A DNA stretch of 64,000 nt from Enoplolaimus lenunculus (GCA_030248215.1 JASANG010003724.1:178660-242659); one strand, 5' to 3'. Shown: positions 1 through 15,300, counted from the stretch's first letter. A program made the numbers and translations. The notes: generated by a model from the sequence alone, not told the origin.

Positions 1-165
1 GGAATTGATTGACTTGCTTTTACATATATTTTCTGCCACACATGTAATGTAAATGCTTCAATGGTGTGACAGAAAAAATATGTAAGAGTCAGGCAGTCCG
101 ATGGTACTTATCATAAATACGAATGATGGTATAAATTTTTTGAAGTTTTTTAAAAATAATATTTG

Positions 166-236
166 GTAAGTTAAAATACCGGAGCTGGATGTCGCTGTTT
201 TGCCAAAGCCGGAGCCGGATATCCGGTTGCACCCTG
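166..236. mobile_element. Fragment of the CCGGAGCCGG-rich hAT-like MITE family
   Basis: The stretch holds ccggagctgg and ccggagccggat and stops with the family's right end, tccggttgcaccctg. No matching left end is visible, so only one side remains. It lies in the JIP3 intron just before the first visible exon. Confidence 0.5.
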
Positions 237-370
237 ATATATATGATAACTTTTACAGTATGCATTGTTATGGTATAAACTTTCTGCTAATGAAACTTTT
301 ATTTCCAGATAAAGCTCAATTTTACAGTTTTATTTTTCGTCATCGCATAGTATATTCTTAGCTTTTTCAG

Positions 371-3300
371 AGAAGTCTAGAAATGGTCGATCATTTTGAG
401 GAAAAATTACGACTGCTGGAAGGAAGCAATAAAGATTTTGAATCAAGCCTTCGAATGCAAAAGTTAAAGTGCAAAAATGCTTGTGATCATGGTAAGAGAT
501 TCTCATTTCAGCCAACGTTTCGAGTTAATAGTTTTGTCTGGTTACTATTGTGTGTGTGTAAGGTATGCGTATTAAAATATTTTCATGCTGGAATTTTGTA
601 AATGTTGGTTATACGTACGCAGTTTGTACCGAAAACTGCCAAACAGTTTGAATCTAAAAGGTTGGAATGCTTATTTCAATACCGTTCCCACAATATGTTC
701 AGTTACTCCAAGAGGTTTATAAAGCAACAGCTGCGTGTTGTTTGTACTGATATCAACAATCCTTAAAAGATTTGCACATAATGTGTACTTTTGTTTAGCT
801 CTCCGTGTTGAAGAACGAGAAACAGAGCTTCATCTTGAATACGCGAAGCTACATGAGCGTTATAATGAAGTAGGTAGTTAAATGTCGGCATTTGTTGCAA
901 AGTAACTATGTTAACAAAACAATGAAAACGTATAGTTTGGAAAACAAGAGCTTCTTCTTTGTTTATTTTTCCTGGTTATTCTTTAAGTAGCATCCTTTAA
1001 TTTGGTTATGCTGAAGTTGCTTTAAGATTCGCAAGCCTATACATTTAGTATTGAGATCTGTTCGGGTTTGCTTTATATTTTATTGTGCTAAAATAACATG
1101 TTTGAGAGGTTTTAGCTGCTCAAAAAGCACATGGATTATATGGAGCGAATGAAGTTTGTTACTGGTGGCGAAAGCCCTGATATGGTTCAAGCTGATCGTT
1201 CCAACAAAACCAGGTGATAATTTGTTTGCAATCTCTTGAGAGCGTTTAGCAATAGTTGCTAGAGTAGGAGTTGTTAGCACTGTTTGTACTTGAGCCAGCT
1301 GCCTTAGCTTCTTTCACATCTTACAAAGCTGCAACGTAAGTAAACTCTAACTATACTTTAACGAATAAACGATTAAGCTGTAAAGTGGATCAATAAGAGG
1401 GACATTTGTAGAATATATATTAGTCAAATTACCCATACTTAATTGCAAATTTCGGTTTTTAAACTAGTTATTATGGCGTAAGATCAGTAGGAGAGGCGAT
1501 CTTAAAAGAATTCGAGCTTATTACGCGCAATTTAATTGAAATTAAAACAGGAACTGCGGATCTGTCATGTGTTTTAATCATAATATTTAGTCCTACTGAC
1601 TCTGGAACGACTGATATGACTGATGCATCAATTGGCAATAAAGAAAAGATCACTGATGTTGCGAGTTTAAAAGAGATCGATAGTCGATTTGGATTTTCTG
1701 AGTTACTAGGTTTGTTATAACTTTTTACCAAAATGTTTAAGATGGGAATACTTCTGATTGATGGAGTTTTGCGCTGACTGGTGAAAAATTAAATATTGTC
1801 AGTTCAACACTTTCAGCATTACTTCAAAATAATTATGTCGGGGGTAATTTTGTTAATTTAATTTTCTATGAATAATTTTGCGTGTACCTTTTTTAGAATG
1901 GACTGATGAATTTAGTCCGAGACAGGCAGCACTTGATCCGTTCGATGATGCTGGTGCCAAAACACAAAGGTCTAGCGTGAGGTGCGTCACATATTGTATC
2001 TCTAATATGCTATATAACAGTTTTTTGCAATTTTGCATTGCACAAAATTTATTATTGTGTGCTGCCTTTTGTCTCTTCCCTGCCCCACTTTTCAATGTCG
2101 ATCTCACATTCAATACACATTTACCTTATCAGGAATTTGGAACATAAACGGAGCACGTGTGGTAGGCTGGGTCGGTTCTTTCTTATACAGAGTGTACAAG
2201 TTATATGCTAGGGTCTATAAGAGTATCGTCCATTCTTTCGTAAACCCAAAGTGTGTGATTGAGAAAACTATGACACTTTCCCATCTACACCCGTCAAATG
2301 ATTAATGCAATTTCCACAATATCATGCGTATACCAGATGACTTTTGAGGAGGTAGTGTGCAGCACACTGAAGCCAAAAAAGCTTCAGTGCGCTGCGCACT
2401 ACTCACTCAAAAATCACCTAGTGTACGCATGATATTGTGGAATTTGCATAACTATCAGGTGGTCCTCAAAGCACCTCCTTGATGGAGGTGGGGGCATTTA
2501 ATGCACACTAGACTTTCAATAAAATGCAATAGTAATTTGTTGTGAGGCACACATGGCATGCATTTAATATGTTGCTCGAAGGATGACAGCGCTTTGTGCT
2601 ATTTATGCCTACGTCATACACCCGTTTCAATCAGGGAAAGGTTAAGGTAAAGTTCGCTGCGCGTGATATCATCTCTTGCTAAGACGTGTTTCGTAATGAG
2701 TGTCACACTATTTGTCCGTAATACACTCTTGGTTAAACTAATACTAGTTAACTATAAATCATTATTTTAAAATTTCAAAACTGATCATGTGCACATCCAA
2801 TTTCACAAAATCACAGCGTAGAGTATTTGTATATTATTAACTATTATGATTTTAGTGACCGATCAGAAGTGTCTAGCGTTAGTAACGACACCGAAGTGAC
2901 GGTTAATCCGGAACAATCAAGCGCCACGATTCTGGATACCGCAGGTGTTGATTACGCAGGTAAAAGTAGTCCTGAGTTGGGCGTAAAAGGGCACTTAGTT
3001 AAATGATAAAAACTTTGCGCTGCACGCCTGGCGCATAATTATTGTATATATTCTTATCGAAAAGTTTTTAATGGGGAGCTTGTTTAGCTGTTTACAGTTC
3101 TGTTTACTCGAAAATTTTTAAGTGCTTTTGTATTCCTAAATACTTTGCTTCATTACAAAATTAACAAAGTAGGAATCCTTAGGATGAGTTTAGTGTTTAA
3201 ATTTACTTCGAAACTTTTAAGCACAGTCTCAAGCTGACCGCGACGTTATAGGTAAGTGATCGGTGTTCGTGAAACTATTGTCCTACCTTCATTTAGTATT

Positions 3301-6300
3301 AGTCGCAAAAATTATTGTGTTATGAAATTATCGATGCTTCAATTTTGTACACAGAAATTTCTGGAAATGGTAACGTGCAGACTTGAAGGCAACGAACACT
3401 TCTGATACAAATAGTGCTGGATATAAACCAAGATTGCAAACTAATATGTTTTTAAACAAAAACAGAAATGTACTATTGACTTATGAGCTATTCTTCAAAT
3501 TAACACAATTTTTTTGAAAGCTTGCAATACTGCTAACTAGTGATATGTCGTTCCGTTAACAAAAGTTTCATTGATACCGATGTCGATTCTTATTTTTAAG
3601 TTTTGCCGATGTAGATACTAATTTAAAAATGATACTTAAAAACGTTTTAATTGGTACGTTACATCGTTATAAACGCGAAGCATTAACACCTAACAACCAT
3701 AAACGACTAAGATACTATGAGAACTGTAGGCACGACACATAACCGTTTCATGTTTAGAAGCATTACTATACGCCATCAAATGAACTTGAAAGTTGAACGC
3801 AATACAGTTCATTGTTAAATGCAAAAAGTGTCAGCAAAAAATGGCAATTTTTATGCAGTGAAATTCAGGAAAAGAAGTGTCAGTTGGTGCCGATACCGAC
3901 ACCGATGCTGATTAATTGGCACTTCCCTACTGCTAACATACATCAGTTATAACGCTTAAAATTTAATAACTTAACTTTCTTCTGACGTTGTGGGTATCTT
4001 TTATTGACGCCAGCTGTGATACCGATTCATTTGTTTTATTTGCATCCGATGCTATTTTAAACCTGCTGATCTAGTCGTTTTCACTTAGAGAGCGCTATCA
4101 ATACCAATATTAACCAGTACGCGCCGTTGTATTACAAACATTCAATGTGCATAGCGCTGTACTCACTTGAGTCTTCTCTTTATTCTATGTTTAATTTCTC
4201 ATTTTTAATTTTTAATTGTATATGGCAAAACTTTGTTCAGATTCCAGTCTGAAAATGTATTATAGTTTTTAAATGTGAATCCATACAAATGTTAGTACTT
4301 TTCCGTAGCTATAATTTGTACCAAGAAATTATTTAAGGCAGGTAGTATTCTAAATTTTCTTGTGCTCCTGCTCGAGCATCATTTTTGTTGTTGTCTCTGA
4401 AAATTTCGTCAGCTCTAAATTTCAGTGGCTATAAGGCTACTATCATTTACGCCGTATCTGTGGACTGATAATAGTATAAAACTATAAAATGCTAAATATT
4501 TTACAAAAAGTTTGCGCGTGAGTTAAGTTGAAGAAATTTTTTAATTGTAGTACAACGTATCTGCGTATTCTTCGCTTGCATGTTCATTTAAATTGTGGTG
4601 AACCGAAGTTGTTTTTCGCAGAGGTTTATTTATAAGTTTCTTCATTTTATAATGTGTAAGCTCACGTTAGTTTACCGTTACCAAGTGTATGTCAGTTTAC
4701 AGTTACCAAGCGTCTGGGCATTGTTTCTCAAAAAGATATTTTGTACTAACTTGTTGTTTAGATGTGTAAATCATAAAGTAAAACAAATCTGAAATATAAA
4801 GATAGCAGGATGCTGCCGGAATTACTAAATACCGGAAAGCTGACAGTAAAATTATTGCCAGATTTCATACCGGATGCTGATAGTGCAAAATCTGTTACTG
4901 AAAAACTAGTTTCCACCGCAGTATTACTTAAACTATTTTTCCACCGCAGTTTTATTTAAAATATTAGCAACAACACGACTTTTCTCAACATTAGTCATCA
5001 AACATGCTAACATGCTTTTTGTGTCACGGCTTAAATTGAAACATTGAACTGCTGGTTTAAAATAGTTTAGTTGCGAACTTTGTAGGTTACACTTTACATT
5101 GTTTTCTTTACAATTATTTCAAACATAAAAATGCATCAAATAAGTTCAACCTTAACTTTTGAAACCTAAAATCAAAAACGTGGAAATTACCTCAATATCC
5201 GGTGATGGAATACCAGATTTAATCCCTTTGATAAAAAAGCTGTATTTCCCTACCAGAAGCGTAATTCCGGTTACACACTGATCGACATCAATCTTAGTTT
5301 AGCATGAGTGCTGCGAGATACATCATTCAAGAAACTGACGTTGAAAAAAGCTAGGCCATTTTTGTAAAGACTACGGCTTATTTGAAGACAATTTGCGGTT
5401 TTAAAGAAAGTAAACTTTGTACGTTTTTTAGGAATGGGAAGAGAAATTGACAATTTAATTCGGGAAAATACAGAACTTTTGGAAACGAAGTGAGTGATGG
5501 TGTAATTTAAATTTTAAACGCTTTGATATTGTGACCCATGCTAACTAGAAGAGCTTGGCATTTAAGCATAAGCCTAAAACTAGTCTAAGCGGAAAATTCA
5601 GATTCTGTCTTTCCCTGTATTTCAAATGGGCAAGAACGTGTAATTAATAAAATGGGTCTAAATTGCGGTCTCAAACTGTGCTTAAATTACGAAAGCAAAT
5701 AAGCACTTGATGAAATCTTGCAATAACAATCTGTAATGAGTGGTACATCGACCGGATAAAGCGTCTTCCACAAGTTTTATTATTGCAATTATTGTTACTT
5801 TTTAATTTTCCGCTTATTCATTTTCTTATTTTCGCATTTCAGCTTTGATATTTGTTTTAGAAATGCGCTGAATGTAGTGAAAAATGATTTGATTGCAAAA
5901 GTTGATGAATTGACGAGGTGCGTTTGAGCAAAATTTAGGTTTTAAACGCAGTGTCGTAGGTGGGATTTTGACATTTTGAAGCGTTCTTCTGTTATAAACT
6001 GTTTGCGAACTATAATGTTCTTTTTAATTTATTGTGCGCTATTGAACTTCATTGATAGAATTGTTTGGTTTGCTTTATCATAATTATATTCGCCGTTACG
6101 GGAATGCTAATTTTAATTTCATCATGTTTCAGTGAGCAAACGATGTTTAAAGAAGAAGTTCGTTCGCTAGAACTGGTACGAAACAAGCTTATGGATCGAA
6201 CACACGAACTGGAGAACGAAGTTAAGAAGTGTAAAGAGGAAATGTCACGTTTGCAGCAAACGTCAGATGAGGTTAGTACGACTTTTCTAGTTGATGTAAT

Positions 6301-9300
6301 GACCCTATTATCAAACAAGTATAGCGCATCTCTGGTTAGCGATAGGTTTTCAAAATGACGAACGAACTATCAGAATTACGGTCAAAGAAATTGACATCGA
6401 AGTAGGACAGAAGTAGGACTTATCAAATGTGGAAAATTCATTGAGTTTCAACCCTCAGCGTTCATTGGTTACAAAACTACTAGATCTATCAACTTGTGAT
6501 AGGTGCTGTATATAGTGTTTTTAGAGGATACGGGTCCTATTTTCAACATTTGATTATGTTGAATAATTGCCCAAGGAATACTGAAGCAAGCTGTTATTAC
6601 GTATACCGTTGCTTTGCTACACTGTGTCTTTTGAACAGTAAACATTTTGATAATTGACCAACCTGTAAACCTTGATTCACCAAGGTTACTAAAAATAGAA
6701 ATGAAAGTATTATCTTTTGAACAATTAACGTGTGAACATGACAAATACTTGCTTGTAGGCTTGTTTAATTTGCTAGATGATCTTTTTAGTATTAATGTAT
6801 TATTTTGAGTCCTAGAGCTGCTTTCAGTTCAAGTTTTTGTGTACAGTATCCGCTTGTGGTCTCTAGGGTTCTTGAAAAACTCTGGGTAAGAATTCTAGGA
6901 GATTTTCGTATTATCTTGACGAGGACTGTTCGTCATTGAATTAGGCATAGGATATTTTAACGGCAGATGTACTCAGCTCCTTTTTTCTGATGTTTATTTT
7001 AAAATACTTATCTTAGGAAAATATCCCAATGTCTCAGCGCAAACGTTTCACTCGTGCAGAAATGGTTCGTGTGTTGACAGAACGTAATCAGTATAAAGAA
7101 AAATTGCTCGAATTGCAAGATGCGATGCGATGGTACGAAACTATGAGAGCATCGAAAGAAACAAAAGAATTGGCGACATCTCCTCGCAAGCGTCGGCAAA
7201 AAAATTCATTTTGGGACTTGTGAGTCTTTGCATTATTAAAATTTGTTATTTTTATTACCAATAAATGTGTAGATATTTTACCTTCATATGTTATGAAGTA
7301 TATAATATTATTCAGTAACTTTGTTTCTTATTTTCGAGCAATTTTTATTACAGTACTTACGTTGTACGTGAAAATACCTGAATTTAAAAAGTTATTTTTG
7401 TCGTTTTTGTCCTCGCTCTCGGGCTGTGTCTTGTTTTCGATTGCGGCAACCATCGAAAGATCATAATTATGGTCAGTTTGGGCCGTAACAGTAGTATAAG
7501 CATATTTTTAAGCCTATAAGTCAAAGCCGTTAGTATACACCTATATCCAAGCCTAAGGGAAAATTAAGGATGTGCCGATATCAAAACTGTACCGCTGCCG
7601 ATTCTTATTTTCCCTGAAAAAATTAGCCTAAAGCTTAAACTTACTCCACAGTTGTACCGCGGAAAAACGGGTTTACCAGAATTTATATATACATGGCCTG
7701 GAAGTAGAAACCAAAAAAACCGCAAATGAAGGGTTTTGCAACCAAAACAAACCGTTTTAGTTAACTTTAAGGCAGAAGTTGCAAACATGCTGAGAAAAGT
7801 AACGCGCAATCAAAAATGACTGAAGTCCGGTAGTGAAATAGCACTTAACATGAATCTGAACAAGAATATGATGCTATGCACAATGCGTATTAAGCGAATT
7901 CCTTGCGTCTTGGTTTTGTCTCTCTAGGTTTAAAGCAGTTTGATAATAGGTGAATATGCCAGAATTTGACGTGCGCGCTGCTATAGCATACTTATAAACC
8001 AGGTCGGGGCTCTTCGATAATTTTAGCCCAACGGCGCCCAGCTACCCTCTGCGCCGAGAGTACGGCTGCAGTTTCGGCCGTCCGTTGAAACATTACTCTC
8101 AGCTTCGCCTATTGTAGGAAACACCAGCCAGTGTGCAACCGGAATTACGATTTACCAGAACCGGTATTTGGGAAAATTACCGGAAACGAAACGGGAACCG
8201 GAAAATGAAAAATACATGCTACCGAAAAATTTATTTGCAATATTATTGGTGAAATAACCATAGTTGGAGATAGGTATTCACTTTGTCTGCTGTATTTTAG
8301 ATTATCATATTCCACGGAAGCTAAATCTACCTTTGATGGTTTATTTTCGGCTATTGTCAAGGGTTGCATACTATAGTAATGAAATCTATTTAATTTTTAT
8401 CGTCATTTTTAATAAAAAAATCGTAATTACCACTGACCAATATTTAATACCAGAATTTTTAATTCCGGTAAATATTTACCGGAACCGGAAGGTAAAAAAA
8501 TGCCGGAACGGTAACCGGAATTCCGGTTTCATCCTGACGCCAGCTGTGCACAATGCGTATTAAGCGTATTCCTGCGCCTTGGTTTTGCTTCTTAAGGTTG
8601 AAAGCAGTTTAATATTAATTTAAATATACGCATTCAATGAATGAGAGTACGACTACAGTTTCGGTTGTCCGTTGAAGCATTACTCTCAGCTTCGCTCACT
8701 ATACGCCAAACCAAAGGTCAGTTTTAAGAGCATGGAAGGACTGATTGGTTAACAAACTTAGCATGCATGAGTCATCGAAGTATTGAGGGGTTGACATTGC
8801 TGAGAAAAAACACCTTCAATTTTAATAACATCATTTTTCCTAACAAGTGTACGATGATTCTACCCACGTATCCAGTTGAATGGAAATACATCTTTTCGTT
8901 TTTCTCGTTCTATTTCCCTATATGTAATAAAATTAAACAGGATAGTTCAACAGAAATGAGCCAAACTTAAAAGTGTCATAAACGTTCTACAGCAGAAAAT
9001 ATTTTAACAACAATCTTAATAATTCAACGTAGTGCTAGTGCACCGATACCCACTGATCAGTGATGAGTACCGATTGAAATTTCCGGAGCATTGATATTTC
9101 ATAACAATTTTCAGCTTAATTAAGATTTTGTATTTAAGACAAAAAGTTCACAGGAACACAGTTATTTGTGTCAAACGTTTTTAGAACTAAGGTGTCTTAT
9201 TTTCCAAATTAGGCTGGCATAACTTTCGTTCAGTTTGCACTTTCCCACTTTAAGTTTACATTTGCTTACGTTTTGTCTTTGTTTTAGTTTTGCAAATCTA

Positions 9301-12300
9301 TTCAATATCGAAGCGAACAAATCGGCTGAGCGTTCTAATGAAATGGAATTACAGACGAATAGCCCTTCCAAAACGGTCGCCTCCCCAAAATCACCGTCTG
9401 GTGGCTTTTCAGATACCGTAGGAACCGAAGCACTAATGTTGCTGAATACATCTGCAGCCGAACCTGTGTAATCCTTTAGTGTTTTCTTTAAAATTTATGG
9501 TTACATTAAGTATGCTGTAAAGAATTACCGACAAATTTATGTTAGAGCAGTGAATTATGCCCATAATTTTATGGGATTTCTTAACCGGGAAATCGCTGTC
9601 TTGGTTATTATTTTATATACTTTCCGCGATAAGTTTCTAACATTTCTTTAAATTTTCAATTGTTAATCTTTAACCGGCTAAACGAAAACCATTTTCTAGG
9701 TTTAATTACTCAATACTATATTGTATTTTGGTATTGGTGCGAAAATCACTTTAAGGTTTAAAATTGTTACCAAGGCTCCTTGTAGTTCGGTTCGTTGCGC
9801 TAATTCATTCGACATTTTGCTTTTAAAGTGAAATTGAGGCGATTAATTAATGAAACATTCATAAGCATTCGTCATACTCGTAATTTTGTTGTCATTTCTT
9901 TCTGCTTTGTTTACTGTTTTCCATAATTTTGTGCAGGTCGTCGCATGAACAAAGTTCACTATCGCGCAGATCAGGTAGTCTAAAAACTGATGAATCGTCA
10001 GATCGCACTTGTGCGTATGGATGGAGCATTCCATCACCAAAATTCCTAGCCAAAGATTCACTTTTGTCTCGAAAACCACCAATGCTGTCGCTTCCTGTTC
10101 CCGTTTATTCCAGTGCATTGGTCACAAAAGATACAGGTTTGAAGGTAAGACGATTATTTTTTGTGCTCAATTTTTTAACTGCATCGTATTCTCTAATGTC
10201 GTTGACATTGGCGTTGGAAGCAACTTTAGGTTATTTTTTCGTCTATGGCATATATTGCTGGCTGTGGCCGTTGCTCTTCGCCATGGGTGGTCATAAGTTG
10301 TGCTTGATGAGCTTTTACTTCGTTTTTTCAGGTTCCCAAAACATTGTTTGCTTTATCTTCAAATTTATAGCTGTATTTGTATCGTTCCGTATGTACTATT
10401 AAATTATGTTTTAGGTTTGGTGCGCTACAAGTATTGTTCTCTGTGGTGGAAAACGGTCCGACGGTAGCTATATCTCTAAATGCAATTCTAGTGCAATTAC
10501 GAAATCTGATATTTTGAACAACAACATTGATGGTGCACGACCGCTACAAGATGAGATTTCTGTATGTTTTGAATTTTTAGCTTAGTTGCACTGCGGTAAT
10601 TAAGAAATATATTCATTCTAGCTTTAAGTTTACGTGATTATAAAAGAACTTAAATTTTCTGCAAAGATTCTACGATTCGTGTAGCACATACAAGATATTC
10701 AACTGAAGGGAAGTTAAAGTTTCTATTTTTTGTTTTAACTATATTATGTTACTGATTTTGGATTCTTTTTGCCTGATATGGATGCCAGCCGGTCTCAGTT
10801 AGTAACGAACGCTTTTGTTCGGCAGCCGCGTGCAAACTAAATCAAGTTTTGCACTGCTTTAAAATTTTTGGACGCTTGTTGTTGCTGATATTCATTATAT
10901 GATATAATTTTAGCAAAATGCTGGAACCTCGCAACTGCAATCTGATTATTGTACTTGCTGTTCGTGTTGCTGTGATATTACACCTTCTAGTTTAGTTTGG
11001 ATCTGCAGTTCATCTGCATCTAAGTCTCGTGTTACTGTGGTTGATGCATGCAATCCCGGTGCTGTGCTACAGTCGTTTTCTGTGTGCACTTCTCACATAA
11101 TCACGATCACTAGTGTTCCAGGTACGCAATCTTTTGTTTGATTTTTAAATAAGCGTGTCATTAAATGAAGTAGTATTTTTAGTTTATTTCACAACTATAA
11201 GCTTCTTCGTATTTTAGTTCCCGATTATTTACGTATGTTATTACTATTGTCAGGTCTCGTTTTTTCAAAACATACTTTTTGGAACATATTGTTCACAAAT
11301 TTAAATGAATGCCATTCTCAGGTCATTGAAATAAAGGTACTGAAACTGGTTTTTCCAGGAGTTTGTTCTCATAACTCGGCGGCAGAATTAGATACTACTT
11401 TTCAAAGCAATAAAGATTCCATTGAAGCCAATGGGCAGCAGCAAGACGGGAAGACGGAATCTCTGCATGTAACCCTTAACAGGGCAGGTCTGGTTCCGAG
11501 AGGTGACGGCGTTTGTTTTGGGCCAAAAATTTCACGGACGTCATCTGTTACGGAATCTGTTACAACTGGTAAAATAACACTTTGATTCATTGTTAGTTAT
11601 CGCATAAATAATCGTAATTGACATTTTACCATTACACTAGTTTCGCAATGGTTTTATTAAAATAATAGAACAAACGGTCTTCAGAGCTCTGCGCAAAATT
11701 ACGCTACATGGTGCTTGACCTCTATTAGGTATGTACTAACTACTGAATTATATTATAAGAGATATAGTTGTATTGTGGCTAAACCTATACACGTCATATG
11801 TTGCATTGATTAGGCAACTCAACTTCTGAATCTTCAACAGTACCGAAAACGAAAAATACGACGCTCAATTTACCATTCCACATCAAGCAGATCATCGATG
11901 TATATAACGATGTTGATGGTACAAGTACATGTGGTCCGACTGTATGGATGGGATCACAGCTTGGAAAGTGAGAAGCGCTTTCTGTTCTAATGGAGGGCTT
12001 AATCATGTTTGATCCGATTACTAGTACTGTTTCTTATAAGCTGTTTGTTTTTGGTGTTTTACTTGTTCTTCGCGTTTTGTCAGTTTTAGGTTGTTTATTT
12101 TGGCTTCAATGCTCAAAATTTTGTTTCAGATTGTATATACACTCGGCAACACATAACTGGCGCAAGACCATCCGCTGCATCAAGTTGGAAGACAGTATTT
12201 TGTCTATTGTGTGCGTTTTTGTGTTTGACGATCTAGGATGATTTTACTTTTTATTAATTACCTATCTTCGAATTATCAGCTAGTGATTCGCTGTGTTCCT

Positions 12301-15300
12301 GTGAAGTTGGGGTTTTTCAACGATTATTGTTGATTTAAACGGAAATCTTAGTTTTCAGTATTGAGTACTTTACACGCATACACATTAGATTGCAGCTGGA
12401 AACGAAGACATGTAGTGTTTAACCCACAAGGAAAGTATTGTTTTAGTGCTGATAGCGGCTTCCGGCCGACGGAGGGTCCTTGTTCTATCTTCCATTTCGT
12501 CTGGCGATCCCCCAGATTGGGGCTCATCGTTGTGGAAGTTTTTAATAATACTGCGTGGAAATTGACAAATTTGAATGAAGGTGAACAGCGACTTTTAAAT
12601 TTATTGTTTTCGATTTTAGACATTTCGACAACCGTGTTTTTGTAACGTTGGCTAACGGAAAAATTGTTGTATTTACAAGAACAACAGGTATATTGGCAAC
12701 AAAAAATCCTTATCTATACCTATATAAGGGAAAGATTAAACACGTCGTGCGTCGCTCAGAACGTGGGTGTAAGACGTTTTATAGTCAAAATGAAATTGTG
12801 AATCCCTCAACGCACTAGTATTGGCGTGCGTTGATTGTGTTTTGAACAGGACTTCTGCGGTGTAATTTTTAAGTGTGATAGTCACTGGTACGTGACAACC
12901 GGTATTATGTGTTTAATAATGTGCCGGTGTCAAAAATTATTGGTGATGCTCAGCGCTAACAAAATTCTGCACCTAAGTTGTTTTTGAATACATTCTTATG
13001 TTTATGTAACCATAACATGTCGGTTTCGACGGAAAATTGAGGTGGCCATTTATGATGCTTTGGTTTTTATTTTGTATAATATTGCGTAATTGCAGACGGT
13101 TCTTGGGATATGTCCGGTTATAACGTGATCAACTTTAATGACAAAGATACTCCAATACGTGGTTGTTGCGCCGCCTGCCACAATTTGTGGATCACGTTTG
13201 GAAATCTCATTCACGTAATTCGCCCTGACACTCTCCAAGTGAAAGTAAGCAATCTCATTGTAACTTCCAAGCCAGTTTAATAATAATATGTTAATATTGA
13301 ATCAAATATGTTTAAATATTTCCATTTACATTATGTAATAAGCGATCGGTTGTTCTACTTTTAATCAAATATGCACTTAACTCCGGTTGTGTTTGGGAGC
13401 GATTTTCACGGTATTCGGTTCCGGTCCGATATTTTTTGTATCACCTGGACGCTATTGGTGGATTTGTTCTGTCAGTTACGTTTTGTAGTCATTCTGTTTT
13501 TATGCTTTATAGCATTCGATCACAGTTGAAGATCGTGCTGAGAACCAGATTCGTCAACTAATTGCTCACGGCAAAGGCGTATGGTGTTCAGTAAGGCTGT
13601 CATCTAAAATGCATCTGTTTCATGCAAAATCATACCAACTATTACAAAGTGTTGATATCGCCCCAACGATCATGTGTAAGCATCTTTTGTAGAATGTTTG
13701 TTTTAGTCCAGAATTGTATTGTCCGATGCGTTTGCCCTGATTTCATTTCCGTACCGTATAACACCACGTTAAAGCTCTTTGGCAATCGAGCAAGAAATTT
13801 TTTCACTTCTATGATCAAAAAGGTTATTCTAAAACCTGTAGAAGTGTTGGTTTCATTTCTGATGAATTAGGGATTCAGTTTCAGATTCGGTAAAAAATGA
13901 AGGATCGTATTCGGGTTCCATTTCAAAGTAGCAGAATCCAGTAAAGTTCGAAAATTCTTGTTTGGGTTTTCAAAATTGGGTTGGAACTTTACAAAATCTT
14001 TCAGTACTTGCAGTTCTGGATCGCAATTTGTGTTTCAATTAATTCGGGGTTTGATATCTCAAAATTCACAAGAACACAGGTTTATATTGCCTGCATAAAA
14101 TAAAATTTGCTAATGTCGTCACGTCAGACGCTAGTTTTAAGTTTATGCAATATTTTATCTAAATGACGGGATTTTACGAAGTCAAGGTTCGGATTCAGCA
14201 CAATCACAATAGGTTTGGAATCGGTCAAATTGTGAGTTTGGTGCCACTTTGCTTTCGTGTGTGTGTTTGTACAGAGATCGGTTTGCATACGCTGTTTAGA
14301 TGTTTACTAGCGAATGGCAGGACCAATTTTATTATCTAATTTTAGCATCCTTCACAGCTAATTTCTCGTTTATCCGTATCACCGCAATACACATTTCATG
14401 TGGTTACATTTGGATTGGAACTGCAGATGGCGTGATTTTGTCTGTTCCGCTTACTTCTGGTAATACCTTGTTGGCTATTTTAGAAAAGGAATGTGTCAAT
14501 AGGACGATTTTGGATTTATTTTCTTTGTTTTTGGAGTTTTTGTTGATTTTGGACCTACCAGCACGCCGATAAAACATACACTTTCGGTCTGTGCTTTGGG
14601 ATACTTCATGTAACCTGCATTTGTAACAAATGGGTTATTTTTAAGCGGATGTAGTTGATGGTGCTGTAAGTGAAGCTAACATATGTTATTATTGTAGATA
14701 AAAACGCCGGTAACTCTAGCGCTACCGCTCAAGTGCACGCTCGATTTAAATCTTTTGTTAGCGTCAATGATTCGAATGCTGATTTCACCAATTTGTCTTC
14801 AACAGTGCCTTCCAGTAGCAGTTGTAGTAGCAGCAACAACAAAGTACCTGGCGTTGCTGTTCGTATAGACGCATGTAAGCTGACAAATCCTGGTGAAGCC
14901 ATCCAGGACAGCAAAGTCTTGACCAAAACAGCCGATGGTGCCGACAACGTGAACGAGCTGCCGCTAATGCATATCGATTATGCTCAATTTTCACTTCACA
15001 GTTTTTGTGATGCTGTAAAATTTTTTGTTGCGGTGCCGTGCCCTTTCGATGGTAAGTTAATTATTTTAACTTCAAGAATTTTCACAAATGTAGCTACTTG
15101 AAATTTTGAGAAATTATACTAGCAGTGACAACAAGTTCAAGGCATGGAAACATGTGGAAAGTTGCCAAATATATAACTCTATGACTATTTGGTATGCAAT
15201 ATATCACGTGGGCTTTTTGGCTCTGAACAAATGCATACTAAGACCTTGATCCAGCGTTAGACATTGAGGAGACTTTGGAAATCTTATTCTCATGAACGAC

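Noticed and set aside
9929-10402. 157-codon open frame taken as one exon
   Set aside because: Only 9937-10144 matches JIP3; after AAG|gtaaga it runs into intron, and phase requires the splice to 10415.
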